This document shows positions 25,329-35,107 of a stretch of 64,000 nucleotides of DNA, one piece after another. Origin of the DNA: Maribacter_A sp023141835 (lineage in GTDB: Bacteria; Bacteroidota; Bacteroidia; Flavobacteriales; Flavobacteriaceae); contig DAOVWJ010000001.1 of the NCBI GenBank assembly GCA_030636725.1, forward strand, positions 25,660-89,659, written 5' to 3'. The position numbers were made by a program, and so were the translations under genes. The notes beneath the pieces are model-generated. The model was not told where the DNA came from. It ran no database searches and saw only the letters and a list, made by a program, of their open reading frames with translations. Numbering within the stretch: position 1 is the first letter of the stretch; every line of letters begins with the position of its first letter.

Positions 25329-27500
25329 ATGAACGTTGATAAATTAATTAGTCGCAGGAAATTCTTAAAATCATCTAGTGGTGCGCTGCTTTTTGTTGGT
25401 GCTTCTGGCCTGTTACCTATGGTTGTTTCTTGTAGCAACGAAAAAGAAATACAAAAACAGCTGAAAAAGCATCAACTCACGGCTTGGGTACAAATTTCTG
25501 AAGATGGCCATATAACTATTTATAATCCAGCAGCCGAAATGGGGCAAGGATCAATGACGGCCTTACCCGTACTATTTGCTGAGGAAATGGATGCCGATTG
25601 GTCAAAAGTACAAGTAGAATTTTCCCCACAAGAAACAGAAATATATGGATCTCCAGGGTGGAATCCTACCACCAAACTAATGTTTACGGTAGGTAGCAGA
25701 ACTACGAACAGTTATTATAATGTCATGCGAAAAGCGGGGGCACAAGCCCGGTTTGTTTTGTTATATTCAACAGCTTCATATTGGCAAGTACCCATCAGTG
25801 AACTTCAAGTTTCCAATAGTATTGTCATCCATGATAAGACCAATAAAAAAATTAGCTTTGGAGACTTGGTTCCTTTTCTTGTGATGCCAGAAACTTTGCC
25901 CGAATTTACAAACGAGCAATTAAAAATATCGAAAGATTTCAAACTTATAGGTACAGATGTTCCCCGAACTGAAATTCCATCTAAGGTCGACGGTAGTGCA
26001 CAATTTGCAATAGATGTGCGCCTGCCTAGTATGGTTTACGGCGTACTGGAAAGAGGTAAACTACATGGCTCGCAACCCACCCTACTCAATGAAGCAGAAA
26101 TACTCGCACACGAAGGAGTTTTGAAAATCGTCAAATTTGACTACGCGATTGGATTGATTGCCAAAACGCTGGAACTTGCGTTAGCAACAAAAAAACTTCT
26201 GAAGATCGATTGGAGCGACTCACCAGCAACTGGCTATAATTCGCAAGAAATATATGCTACCTACGAGGCGATGGCAGCAAATGATGATAAGGGCAAAGTC
26301 AAAATAGAAATTGGAAATGTTGATCTTGCCAGGCAAACGGCTGACAAAGTTTATTCGGCAGATTTCAAGAACGACTATGTATACCATGCCCAAATGGAAC
26401 CACTGAATGCTGTTGTGCAAGTCTCGGCAGATTTAAAAAATGCTGAAGTATGGGTCGGCAGCCAGCAAGGCCCTGATGCCAAGTTGGGTGTTCCGGACCT
26501 CTTGGGGATTCCACCGGAAAACGTGAACGTCCATTTACAATATTTAGGTGGGGGTTTTGGTCGAAGAAGCATGAATGATTTTGTTGAAGAATGTACGTTA
26601 TTGGCAAAAGAAATTGCACCATTACCCATAAAGTTGATTTGGACACGAGAAGATGATGTGACCTATGGAGCATATCGTCCTTTGTCGCTTCAGCGAATAA
26701 AAGCAAGTGTCGATAAGCAAGGTACCATTACAGGTTTCGCTCATAGCGTTGTAGGTGATGGTGGGAATCTGGTTGCGAGTGGAGCAAGAAACGACCATTA
26801 TGATATTCCCAATCAATTTGTGGAATGGCGTGGGGATTCCCATGGGGTGAGATTAAAACATTGGCGGGGAGTGGGTCATGGACCCAACAAGTTTGCCATT
26901 GAATGCATGCTGGATGAGATTGCCTATGAGCAACAAGTAGACCCTGCGAATCTTCGAAGAAAACTCATGGCTAAATCATCGAGAGCGCTGGCCACTCTGG
27001 AAAAGGTACTGGAATTGTCCCATTGGAATAAGCCCACTACCAAAGGCCGAGCAAAAGGAATTTCTTTTGTGGAGCATGGTTCTCTGGGTACCGGAATTTG
27101 CGAAATATCAGTTGATGTGAATACTGGAAAAATTAGTGTTCATCACTTCTGGATTGCTTTAGATGCTGGCGTAATTGTACAGCCAGATAATGTAAAAGCA
27201 CAAATGGAGGGTGGTATTATCATGGGCATGAGCAGCGTGCTCAATGAACAAATCACCGTCGTCAACGGAGTGATTCAGCAAACCAACTATCATGATTATC
27301 CTTTACTCCGAATGCAAGACATTCCTGATAGCATTGAAACAACCTTGATCTCATCAAGTGAAGTGCCTCAGGGTGTAGGCGAAACAGCTACGCCTATGGT
27401 CGCTGGTGCTATTGCCAATGCCTTTTTCAGCCTAACAGGTAAGCGATTACGGCATTTGCCATTTACCCCAGATCGAGTATTGGAGGTTTTGAATAGCTAG
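25329..27500 (+). CDS. Molybdopterin-binding subunit of an aldehyde/isoquinoline oxidoreductase (IorB-like)
   Basis: A 723-residue large subunit of the xanthine oxidase family. Residues 1-40 are a Tat-like signal (SRRKFLKS, GALLFVGASG, ending at a cysteine near LPMVVSC, so possibly lipidated). Cofactor motifs include YNPAAEMGQGS (about 60-70), LGGGFGRRSMNDF (about 405) and QGVGETATPM (about 680), where the Glu is the catalytic base of the family. It would oxidise an aldehyde or N-heterocycle in the periplasm, passing electrons to the [2Fe-2S] subunit. Length fits the IorB group rather than cytosolic xanthine dehydrogenases. The substrate is unknown; neighbouring sugar enzymes do not settle it. 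Confidence 0.92.
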   Translation: MNVDKLISRRKFLKSSSGALLFVGASGLLPMVVSCSNEKEIQKQLKKHQLTAWVQISEDGHITIYNPAAEMGQGSMTALPVLFAEEMDADWSKVQVEFSPQETEIYGSPGWNPTTKLMFTVGSRTTNSYYNVMRKAGAQARFVLLYSTASYWQVPISELQVSNSIVIHDKTNKKISFGDLVPFLVMPETLPEFTNEQLKISKDFKLIGTDVPRTEIPSKVDGSAQFAIDVRLPSMVYGVLERGKLHGSQPTLLNEAEILAHEGVLKIVKFDYAIGLIAKTLELALATKKLLKIDWSDSPATGYNSQEIYATYEAMAANDDKGKVKIEIGNVDLARQTADKVYSADFKNDYVYHAQMEPLNAVVQVSADLKNAEVWVGSQQGPDAKLGVPDLLGIPPENVNVHLQYLGGGFGRRSMNDFVEECTLLAKEIAPLPIKLIWTREDDVTYGAYRPLSLQRIKASVDKQGTITGFAHSVVGDGGNLVASGARNDHYDIPNQFVEWRGDSHGVRLKHWRGVGHGPNKFAIECMLDEIAYEQQVDPANLRRKLMAKSSRALATLEKVLELSHWNKPTTKGRAKGISFVEHGSLGTGICEISVDVNTGKISVHHFWIALDAGVIVQPDNVKAQMEGGIIMGMSSVLNEQITVVNGVIQQTNYHDYPLLRMQDIPDSIETTLISSSEVPQGVGETATPMVAGAIANAFFSLTGKRLRHLPFTPDRVLEVLNS

Positions 27501-27539
27501 GCCAATAGGCACTGATTCCATATTTTTTAGTTTTTTTAA

Positions 27540-27917
27540 ATGAATCTTGAACAAAACAAACAAAGTGCAATTGCATTCTACAAAATGGCTTATGAGGGCA
27601 ATCCCAGAAAGGCTATGGAATTATATGTTGGGGCAATGTATATTCAACATAACCCCTTGGTTGGTGATGGTAAAGAACCTTTTATTTCCTATTTCAACCG
27701 TATGGCCCATGAATATCCTGACAAATCCATTGAATTTGTTCGCGCCATTGCCGAAAAAGATCTCGTTGCCCTTCACACCCATCAAACTTGGCCCGGGAAT
27801 GAGGAATATGTGACCATGGACTTTTTTAGATTTGATAAAAATGGAAAAATTGTGGAACATTGGGATGCTATGCAAGAAATCCCGAAAAATTCCATAAATG
27901 CCAATACGATGTATTAA
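27540..27917 (+). CDS. NTF2-like/SnoaL-like small protein
   Basis: A 125-residue cytoplasmic protein of the NTF2 fold. It has the N-terminal helix, then QHNPLVGDGKEPFISYF and a terminal beta sheet ending FFRFDKNGKIVEHWDAMQEIP, the usual ester-cyclase/SnoaL-like pattern. Such proteins catalyse isomerisation, hydrolysis or cyclisation of small molecules, or only bind them. It lies 39 bases after the molybdenum hydroxylase subunit on the same strand and could process its product. No more specific function can be given. Confidence 0.85.
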   Translation: MNLEQNKQSAIAFYKMAYEGNPRKAMELYVGAMYIQHNPLVGDGKEPFISYFNRMAHEYPDKSIEFVRAIAEKDLVALHTHQTWPGNEEYVTMDFFRFDKNGKIVEHWDAMQEIPKNSINANTMY

Positions 27918-27971
27918 GTACAGGTCGTCCTAGGGTTTAAGAAATAAAATCAACAGATTAAAGAAGGTACC

Positions 27972-28703
27972 TTGAAAAAGTTTCTAATGCTCCAAATGCG
28001 GCCGGAAGACGAGACAACCCAAAGTGAATTTGAGGCTTTTTTGGGTGTTGGACAATTATTGCCAGAACAGGTGCATCGTATTCGTCTTGAAAAAGAACCC
28101 ATCCCAGAAATTGACATCCATGACTATTCGGCAATCATTGCAGGAGGTAGTCCGTTTGATGTAAGCACTTCCGAAGAAAAAAAGAGTCCAACACAAAAAA
28201 GGATAGAGCGTTTTTTTAGTAGACTATTCGACCAATTGATTCCTGAGGATTTCCCTTTCTTAGGAGCCTGTTCAGGCAATGGACATTTGGGAAAATACTG
28301 TGGGGCCATCATTTCAAATACTTATGCCGAAACGCTTGGAATTGTTCCCGTTACCCTAACGAATGCGGGAATGGAAGATCCATTGCTTAAAAACCTGCCC
28401 TTGACCTTTTCTGCATTTGTAGGTCACAAAGAAGCCTGCGACCATACACCACCGGGAGCCGCACTTTTGATTACTTCCAAGCTGTGTCCCGTTCAAATGT
28501 TCCGGGTTAAAAAAAACATTTATGCTACTCAATTTCATCCAGAAGCCGATGCCGATGAATTTATTTTGCGAATCAATACCTATAAGTATTCCGGATATTT
28601 TCCTCCAGAGCAAGCGGAAGAGTTGATAGATTCGATTAAGGATACGAAAGCTCCCATTCCCCAAGAGATTCTTAGGAGATTTGTACAACGGTACAAATCC
28701 TAA
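27972..28703 (+). CDS. Class I glutamine amidotransferase-like protein
   Basis: A 243-residue stand-alone GATase domain resembling the amidotransferase domain of GMP synthase. The nucleophile is C100 in FLGACSGNGHLG, and H189 and E191 (TQFHPEAD) complete the triad. Start is TTG 27972, giving KKFLMLQMRPEDE, the usual opening of this subfamily; no in-frame ATG fits. Such proteins hydrolyse glutamine or gamma-glutamyl compounds; the acceptor enzyme is unknown. It closes the plus-strand run that includes the molybdenum hydroxylase. Confidence 0.88.
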   Translation: MKKFLMLQMRPEDETTQSEFEAFLGVGQLLPEQVHRIRLEKEPIPEIDIHDYSAIIAGGSPFDVSTSEEKKSPTQKRIERFFSRLFDQLIPEDFPFLGACSGNGHLGKYCGAIISNTYAETLGIVPVTLTNAGMEDPLLKNLPLTFSAFVGHKEACDHTPPGAALLITSKLCPVQMFRVKKNIYATQFHPEADADEFILRINTYKYSGYFPPEQAEELIDSIKDTKAPIPQEILRRFVQRYKS

Positions 28704-28857
28704 AGGGAAATACATTGAACAAAAATTTAAAGCTAAAGACAATCAATAGTTGTTTTTAGTTTCAAGACCTTTATTTAGATAAAAATCAACTGGCTCCTTC
28801 GATAAGGGTAGTGCTTTTTTTTCATGATTTTAAATATTATAATTTATTGGAACTAAT

Positions 28858-28894
28858 AAAGGTAGCCAATGGTCCCGTGCCAAAAGCTACCTTT
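28858..28894 (+). terminator. Terminator-like hairpin
   Basis: AAAGGTAGC (28858-28866) and GCTACCTTT (28886-28894) form a perfect 9-base stem with a 19-base loop. No run of T follows, so it may be a weak terminator or an mRNA-stabilising structure. The rest of the 327-base gap (28704-29030) shows nothing else clear. Confidence 0.4.
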
Positions 28895-29030
28895 AGGTTT
28901 AGTTCAACAATGTGTCCTATGAAAGGCCCTAGTCCTGTCCCCATAGAATTACGGTAAGACTAGATCATCCAAAACTATTTTGAAACGTATTCTCAAAATT
29001 TGTTAACTTCCATTTTTATACCAAATTCAA

Positions 29031-30665
29031 ATGAAAGGTTTATATTCAATTTTATGCTTTGCACTTTCATTGAGTGTAACCGCCCAGTATTCCAAACAGA
29101 ACACTGCTGACGTTATTATTTATGGTGGAACAGCAGCTGCCGTTACTACGGCAGTACAGGTTGCCAAAATGGGCAAATCGGTCCTAATCGTTTCTCCAGA
29201 CAAACACCTTGGAGGTCTTTCATCCTCCGGACTGGGCTTTACCGACACCGGTAACAAAAGTGTCATTGGAGGCCTTGCCCGAGAATTTTACCATCGTATT
29301 TACAACTATTATCAGCAACCTGGGACCTGGGTACATCAAAAAAGGGAAGCCTATGGGAATGTGGGGCAGGGAACTCCCGCCATAGATGGCACCAATAAGA
29401 CCATGTGGATATTTGAACCCCATATTGCGGAAAAGGTCTTTGAGGATTTTATTCGGGAATATAAGATAAAGGTTATCCGCAATGAATGGCTAGATCGTGA
29501 GAAGGGCGTAAAAATGGAGAAGGGTGCCATTACATCAATTACGACTTTAAGTGGACAAACCTATACCGGGTCCATTTTTGTTGATGCCACCTACGAAGGA
29601 GATCTTATGGCGGCTGCCGAGGTGAGCTATCACGTGGGCAGGGAAGCCAGTGCTACCTATAATGAGCAATGGAACGGGGTTCAAGTGGGCGTATTACACC
29701 ATGGACATCATTTTGCTGATCGAAAAATTAGCCCATATATTGACCCCAATGACCCAAAAAGTGGTGTATTGCCACGTATATCAGTCGAAGATCCCGGTAC
29801 AAAGGGTAAGGGTGATAATAAGGTACAAGCCTATTGTTTTAGGATGTGCCTTACTAAGAATGAAAATAATCGGATTCCGTTTGAAAAGCCCAAAGATTAT
29901 AATCCTGCACAATACGAACTTCTCGTTCGCATATTTGATTCTGGTTGGCGAGAGACTTTTCAAAAATTCGACCCTATCCCTAATTTAAAGACAGATGTAA
30001 ACAATCATGGCCCTTTCAGTAGTGATAATATAGGCATGAACTATGACTACCCCGAAGCATCCTACGAACGTAGACAGGAAATCATAAATGAACACAAAAA
30101 CTATCAAAAGGGGCTTCTGTATTTTATGGCCACGGATTCAAGGATTCCCAAAGAGGTACAGGCAGAAATAAGCCAGTGGGGATTGGCAAAAGATGAGTTT
30201 ACCGATAATGGACATTGGCCCCATCAGATTTATGTACGAGAGGCCCGGCGAATGATAGGAGCATTCGTGATGACGGAAAATGAGATCCAGGGCAAGAACC
30301 CCATTGAAAAATCAATCGGAATGGGATCCTATACAATGGACTCCCACAATATTCAACGCTATATAACACCGGATGGGTTTGTTCAAAATGAAGGGGATAT
30401 TGGTGTTCATCCCAAAGAACCTTACAAAATAGCCTTAGGCACCATTATGCCCAAAAAAGAGGAATGTAAAAATCTGCTTGTGCCCGTTGCCGTTTCAAGC
30501 TCCCATATTGCCTTTGGTTCTATCCGAATGGAGCCGGTGTTCATGATATTGGGACAAAGTGCAGGTATTTTAGCGGGCATGGCCTTAGAAGATACTACCG
30601 GAATTCATGAGATTTCCTATGAACAACTAAAAAAGCAACTGGTAAAATACGGGCAAGTGCATTAA
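29031..30665 (+). CDS. Secreted FAD-dependent oxidoreductase (PF12831 type)
   Basis: A 544-residue flavoprotein with a signal peptide (about 1-19, ending TAQ). The FAD-binding Rossmann motif follows at once (VIIYGGTAAAVTTAVQVAKMG, about 29-48), with HLGGLSSSGLG and FVDATYEGDLMAAAEV typical of the FAD_oxidored family. C-terminal IAFGSIRMEPVFMILGQSAG closes the cofactor site. Databases sometimes label such proteins 'xanthan lyase', but no lyase domain is seen. It probably oxidises a sugar or organic acid outside the cytoplasm. It is convergent with the DUF1080 gene. Confidence 0.88.
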   Translation: MKGLYSILCFALSLSVTAQYSKQNTADVIIYGGTAAAVTTAVQVAKMGKSVLIVSPDKHLGGLSSSGLGFTDTGNKSVIGGLAREFYHRIYNYYQQPGTWVHQKREAYGNVGQGTPAIDGTNKTMWIFEPHIAEKVFEDFIREYKIKVIRNEWLDREKGVKMEKGAITSITTLSGQTYTGSIFVDATYEGDLMAAAEVSYHVGREASATYNEQWNGVQVGVLHHGHHFADRKISPYIDPNDPKSGVLPRISVEDPGTKGKGDNKVQAYCFRMCLTKNENNRIPFEKPKDYNPAQYELLVRIFDSGWRETFQKFDPIPNLKTDVNNHGPFSSDNIGMNYDYPEASYERRQEIINEHKNYQKGLLYFMATDSRIPKEVQAEISQWGLAKDEFTDNGHWPHQIYVREARRMIGAFVMTENEIQGKNPIEKSIGMGSYTMDSHNIQRYITPDGFVQNEGDIGVHPKEPYKIALGTIMPKKEECKNLLVPVAVSSSHIAFGSIRMEPVFMILGQSAGILAGMALEDTTGIHEISYEQLKKQLVKYGQVH

Positions 30666-30760
30666 AATTTCTCCTTAGGCACTTGGAAAGTCAGAAGGTT
30701 CAATCTGCGCAAGGTTAACATCAGCCAAAAATAGCGCGTACTAAAACGATTTGTTTTCTT

Positions 30761-31339
30761 CTATAAAGGTCTAATATTTACGTTTCTAAACCGTATTTCA
30801 CCCGATTCTGCAGCCTGAAGGGCTATGAATCCTTTGATAAGTTCCTCATTTACCAAATCAATGGTCAAAATCCCATTCACCCATGCTTGCAGGTGATCTT
30901 CTTCTAAACTGATTGTATAGGTATTCCATTTATGTAAGGTTTCAACGTGGGCCATCGGGGTCGTTCGTGAAACAACAGCACCCGTCCTATTGTCCTGATT
31001 AGGATGTAAATCCCAAATATTGATTTCATAACAATCTGTAAATGACAATTCCTTGTTTTTACACCGAATAAAAACTCCTGAATTAACCGTACTGTCTGGT
31101 TTAAATTCCAGTTCGAGCACAAAATCGGTATACTCTTTTTCCGTCATTACAAATCCAGCCCCATCTTTGACGGTGCCAACCAATTCACCATTCTCAAATT
31201 GCCAAGTGGCATCCCCGTCAGTAAACCAATTGCTCCCATTTTCTTCAAATAAGACTTCTTGAGGTGCATTGCATTTTGTAAGGAGAACAATGGCAACAAA
31301 GGTCATTAAAATAGCGCTAAAAAATTGTTTTTTTTTCAT
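30761..31339 (-). CDS. DUF1080 lipoprotein (3-keto-disaccharide hydrolase family)
   Basis: A 192-residue lipoprotein: signal at about 1-23, lipid-attachment cysteine after LLTK, then a concanavalin-like DUF1080 domain with WQFENGELVGTV, FVLELEFKPDSTVNSGVFIRC and WNTYTISLEEDHLQAWVNG. The Pfam family is named 3-keto-disaccharide hydrolase because members cleave oxidised (3-keto) glycosides. That links it logically to the Gfo/Idh/MocA and isomerase genes elsewhere in the window, which could make and process keto-sugars. Start 31339 was chosen because it begins the signal peptide; the longer frame adds seven residues. Confidence 0.9.
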   Translation of the reverse strand: MKKKQFFSAILMTFVAIVLLTKCNAPQEVLFEENGSNWFTDGDATWQFENGELVGTVKDGAGFVMTEKEYTDFVLELEFKPDSTVNSGVFIRCKNKELSFTDCYEINIWDLHPNQDNRTGAVVSRTTPMAHVETLHKWNTYTISLEEDHLQAWVNGILTIDLVNEELIKGFIALQAAESGEIRFRNVNIRPL

Positions 31340-31394
31340 ATAATTCAGTTTTAAATTCATATAAAGTTACCCGATAAACAGAGATCAGAAAGGT

Positions 31395-33596
31395 CTACTT
31401 CACCAAATCAAACATTCGGGTATACTTGACGATAAAGCTATTATTCAATGGGCTTCCATCCTGAAGGTTATGGCTATACACTACAAATAGGCCTGTATTG
31501 GCACGTTGCAACCAACCAAACCTAAGATTAACAGCCCAAAGATTGTCGACAGTATTGTTTTGCACCAAGCCTTGGATATAGACATTCGGTTTAAATGAAT
31601 ATGATAATTGGCTTATAAACACATTGGCCGTAAAATCACCTACTGGTAAATTAAACCTATTGTACATATAAGTAAAGGCAGTATTGAACCTATCCCCTTG
31701 CCGAAACCGCAGTGTACCACTGTTCAAATATCGGCTTCCTCCAAATGCCCCCCCTGCAACCGAACGAAGATTAAACGAAATTGGCTTGCTCATATTGGTC
31801 GTAAAAACCAATTGTCCCTCGGCATGCTTATAAACGCCAGATGGCACGAATATGTCTTCCGAAATTTCAAAAGGGTCTACCACACCTTCGGTGGTGAAAT
31901 TGATCCCTGTATGGATTTCCAGTCCACTTTTCCATTCCCAGTGATTATCCACATGTAAAAAGCCGGTTTCCTGGAATCCGTCAAAATTCCAATACCCTCT
32001 GTATGAAATATGCGGTCTATGTTCCAAGATTTTGGCATCTTTATTTTTAGGTCTTAAATGATACAAAATCCTTCCTTCGGGTTTTTTGAAGGATGATCTT
32101 AGTAAGAAACCAACCTCGGGGTTAAAGCCTTCACCTACTTCGGTATATGCTCCCATTATTTCCCAATTATTCCATAGATAAGCTGTCTGGAATTTAAGGG
32201 CGTGTTCATTTTTCGCATCAACTGTCCCTGCAGATTTAGCAAAAAAACCAGACATTCTAGCCTTTCGGCCCAAGCCCAGTTTTCCGTCGACAGCAATGGT
32301 CCTATTAAAATCATCACTAGTCTCAAGTCCTTCACGATTAATCAAGACGGCTCCAAGTGCGGTCCTCCCTTTAAATTCATGGTTTACCCGAGCCACCGTA
32401 AAATTGTTCTTTTCAATGTTGGCATCGGCAACGTCTTCGGTGAACATGGACAATAGCCCTATATTGGTTCGGTTAACTTTTCCCGAGACACGAGCCCCAC
32501 CGATTATAGGCACTACATTACCCTCTTCACCAATGCCTATCCTTCTACTAAAAAAGAGATCGACCTCTCCAGGACTTCCGACACTAAATAATCCGGCATT
32601 TTCTAAGAAAAAGGGTCTTTTTTCAGGAAAAAAAAGGTTAAAACGATCCAAGTTTACTTGCTGTTGATCTACCTCAACTTGGGCAAAATCAGTGTTATAA
32701 GTAAGATCCAATGTTAAACTTGGAGTAATACTATACTTAACGTCTCCCCCAACTTCCGAATCAAATCTAACATCGGAATCCACTGCTTCAAAATCTTTTG
32801 AAAGTTGTCCTAAGACATATGGAATTACCTTTAAGTTGCCTGGTGTTCTAAGATCGAGCCCTGTCAGTGTTCCTGCCAATGAAAGACGCTTCAATAAGAA
32901 GCCCACCGGCAATTCTGCCCAATAATCAATTTCATTGTTTTTACGAATGTTTCTGCGGAAATTTATTCCCCAATCCTTACCGGCTTGAAAACGTATTGTA
33001 CGTAATGGTATGGCAAATTCAGCACTCCAGCCAAAATCTCCTACTTGGGTCTTCACTTCCCAGGAGCCATCCCAATTTATATTGAAACCACCAATAGTAC
33101 CTCCTTGTTGACGATTGGCATTGAAATTACCCTGACCTTCGTTATCCACTTGAGCATCGAACTCGACCCCTATGGAATTGGTTCCAAAAACAAAGCCATT
33201 TTGATTGTCCTTATATGTATCCAATATAAAAATAAAGGCATCGGTATTTTTCAAATCGGCATCCCTTCGAGCATCTGAAACCACCAATTTGTCAGGTTGC
33301 GAATCATAGCACACAACCGATACATAAAAAGTAGAAGCCGTATAGGCAATACGTATATCAGTTCGCTCACTTGCAGGTTGCCCAAAGTTAGGCTGTATTT
33401 GACTTAAATTGCCAAAAGGCTTTATTTGTTGCCAAACCGCATCATTCAGCACATCGCCATCCAACAATGGCTCTTCTGTGATGGAAATGGCGGTTGCTGT
33501 TGGTCTTTCTTTAAGGTTGGTTGTAGTATCCTGTGCGGTTGTTAGAAAGGGAAGGAGAAAAGTACTGCTCAGTACTATTAATTCTGATAATTTCAT
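31395..33596 (-). CDS. DUF5916 outer-membrane protein with CBM9-like domain
   Basis: A 733-residue exported protein: signal peptide at about 1-21 (ending TTAQ), a carbohydrate-binding family 9-like domain at about 35-230 (TEEPLLDGDVLNDAVW, ISVVCYDSQPDKLVVSDARRDAD, DAFIFILDTY), then a long beta-strand-rich DUF5916 region predicted to be an outer-membrane barrel, with PFFLENAGLFSVG as a family motif and a terminal aromatic strand near YTRMF. It probably sits in the outer membrane and binds or moves a ligand related to sugars. It lies 56 bases upstream, in transcription order, of the DUF1080 gene, so the two may form an operon. Confidence 0.9.
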   Translation of the reverse strand: MKLSELIVLSSTFLLPFLTTAQDTTTNLKERPTATAISITEEPLLDGDVLNDAVWQQIKPFGNLSQIQPNFGQPASERTDIRIAYTASTFYVSVVCYDSQPDKLVVSDARRDADLKNTDAFIFILDTYKDNQNGFVFGTNSIGVEFDAQVDNEGQGNFNANRQQGGTIGGFNINWDGSWEVKTQVGDFGWSAEFAIPLRTIRFQAGKDWGINFRRNIRKNNEIDYWAELPVGFLLKRLSLAGTLTGLDLRTPGNLKVIPYVLGQLSKDFEAVDSDVRFDSEVGGDVKYSITPSLTLDLTYNTDFAQVEVDQQQVNLDRFNLFFPEKRPFFLENAGLFSVGSPGEVDLFFSRRIGIGEEGNVVPIIGGARVSGKVNRTNIGLLSMFTEDVADANIEKNNFTVARVNHEFKGRTALGAVLINREGLETSDDFNRTIAVDGKLGLGRKARMSGFFAKSAGTVDAKNEHALKFQTAYLWNNWEIMGAYTEVGEGFNPEVGFLLRSSFKKPEGRILYHLRPKNKDAKILEHRPHISYRGYWNFDGFQETGFLHVDNHWEWKSGLEIHTGINFTTEGVVDPFEISEDIFVPSGVYKHAEGQLVFTTNMSKPISFNLRSVAGGAFGGSRYLNSGTLRFRQGDRFNTAFTYMYNRFNLPVGDFTANVFISQLSYSFKPNVYIQGLVQNNTVDNLWAVNLRFGWLQRANTGLFVVYSHNLQDGSPLNNSFIVKYTRMFDLVK

Positions 33597-33746
33597 TTTG
33601 GTAGAGCTGGTAAAAAATATATTTATCTAAGACAAGGTAAGTTAAAGATTTCTGCATTAAAAAAATAAAATCAAGAGAAGAAATTATAGTTATTCTTTTA
33701 GGCGAGTTACGTGTTATTCCTGAAAAACATTATATTCGGGAAGATT

Positions 33747-33764
33747 AATATTTTTCAAAATATT
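33747..33764. promoter_or_regulatory. AT-rich palindrome in a divergent intergenic region
   Basis: AATATTTT and AAAATATT (arms 33747-33754 and 33757-33764, two-base centre) form a symmetrical site between the divergent DUF5916 and serine hydrolase genes. It could be an operator; AT-rich composition makes chance possible. Confidence 0.3.
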
Positions 33765-33820
33765 GATTGAGGGTTTAGAGCACTCAACACCAAATTAAGC
33801 TAATCAAAAACCAACCACTG

Positions 33821-35062
33821 ATGAAAAATAAACATCTCTATTATTTGACCACTTTATTTCTGGCTTTAGTTTTTCTATGCTCGCCCATAAATGCCCAATT
33901 TAAAGATGATTCTGGAACAATTGAAGGCGTTTCCAAGGAGCGCCTTGCGCGATATGATGCTTTCCTCACAAAGGAAATAAAAGAAGGTCGTATTGCTGGT
34001 GTCGTTTCGTTGATTTCGAGGAATGGAAAAATTGTGCATAAGACTTCACATGGTCTAAGTAGCCTCGCGGATAAAACACCTATGCCCCAAGACGGAATTT
34101 TCCATATTATGTCTATGACAAAACCCATTGTTACTGCTGCATTCATGATGCTATACGAAGAGGGTCATTTTTTCCTTACCGATCCAGTTTCAAAATATTT
34201 GCCGCAATTCAAAGAAGTAAAAGTGGCCAAGGACGTAAACAATGGTATAGATGGCCCAACAGAACCTGCCGATAAAGAAATCACCATTGCCCATTTACTT
34301 TCGCATACTGCTGGTTTTTCCCATGGCCTTGGAGGGACCAAATTAGATAATGAAACAGCTAACGCATTGTACCGCCAACCGCAAGAAAATATAGAAAGTA
34401 GGGTAAATACTTTAGTAAGCCTACCGATGGTAGGCCATCCCGGTGAACAATGGTCTTATAGTGCCTCCCCAGATGTCTTGGCACTACTGATTGAAAAATT
34501 CTCGGACAAAACAGTGGCAGAGTTTCTAAAGGAACGCATATTTGACCCCTTGGGAATGACAGACACAGGTTACAATATTTCAAAAAAAAACCAGGGAAGG
34601 TGGGTTGCGGTCCATAATTTGGACAAAGATGGAAAATTGATGAATTCAGAGCAACAATTACCTGTTGAAGGGAATACGGTATATGGTGGCACGCATGGCC
34701 TCTTCTCGACGGCAAAAGATTACATGAAATTCTGCCAGATGATAATCAATAAAGGCAGTGCAAACGGAAAACTGTTCTTGAGTCCGAAGACTGTGGAAAT
34801 AATGACCATAAACCAAGTTGGGGACCTTTACCAAGCTCCAGGGCAAGGATTTGGATTGGGATTTGGGGTAATCACTGATTTGGCTGATGGCAAGAGTTTA
34901 GGGTCTATTGGCACATACTACTGGGGAGGGGCATATTCCACCTATTTTTTTATTGATCCCAAAGAAAATTTAATTGCCATTCTCATGACCCAATTGCAAC
35001 CCTACAGTAATTACTATGGACAGATAATGAGGCAATATGTGTATCAGACAATTGCTGAATAA
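33821..35062 (+). CDS. Serine hydrolase of the beta-lactamase/class C fold, secreted
   Basis: A 413-residue protein with a signal peptide (about 1-26, ending INAQ). The catalytic S98-x-x-K101 (SMTK) is preceded by FHIMS, and Y213 in YSASPDV is the second motif tyrosine; THGLF near 290 is in the place of the KTG-like third motif. Members include D-Ala-D-Ala carboxypeptidases, esterases and amino-acid amidases as well as class C beta-lactamases, so antibiotic resistance cannot be assumed. It is transcribed divergently from the DUF5916 gene and precedes a glycerol channel. Confidence 0.9.
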   Translation: MKNKHLYYLTTLFLALVFLCSPINAQFKDDSGTIEGVSKERLARYDAFLTKEIKEGRIAGVVSLISRNGKIVHKTSHGLSSLADKTPMPQDGIFHIMSMTKPIVTAAFMMLYEEGHFFLTDPVSKYLPQFKEVKVAKDVNNGIDGPTEPADKEITIAHLLSHTAGFSHGLGGTKLDNETANALYRQPQENIESRVNTLVSLPMVGHPGEQWSYSASPDVLALLIEKFSDKTVAEFLKERIFDPLGMTDTGYNISKKNQGRWVAVHNLDKDGKLMNSEQQLPVEGNTVYGGTHGLFSTAKDYMKFCQMIINKGSANGKLFLSPKTVEIMTINQVGDLYQAPGQGFGLGFGVITDLADGKSLGSIGTYYWGGAYSTYFFIDPKENLIAILMTQLQPYSNYYGQIMRQYVYQTIAE

Positions 35063-35107
35063 TTAATAAAAATCGCACCAAACTAAACCGACAAAACAAC
35101 CTCTAGT

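Noticed and set aside
29031..30665. Xanthan lyase
   Set aside because: Only an FAD-binding oxidoreductase fold is visible; the lyase label is a propagated misnomer.
33821..35062. Antibiotic-resistance beta-lactamase
   Set aside because: The fold is shared with many peptidases and esterases; nothing here singles out beta-lactam hydrolysis.
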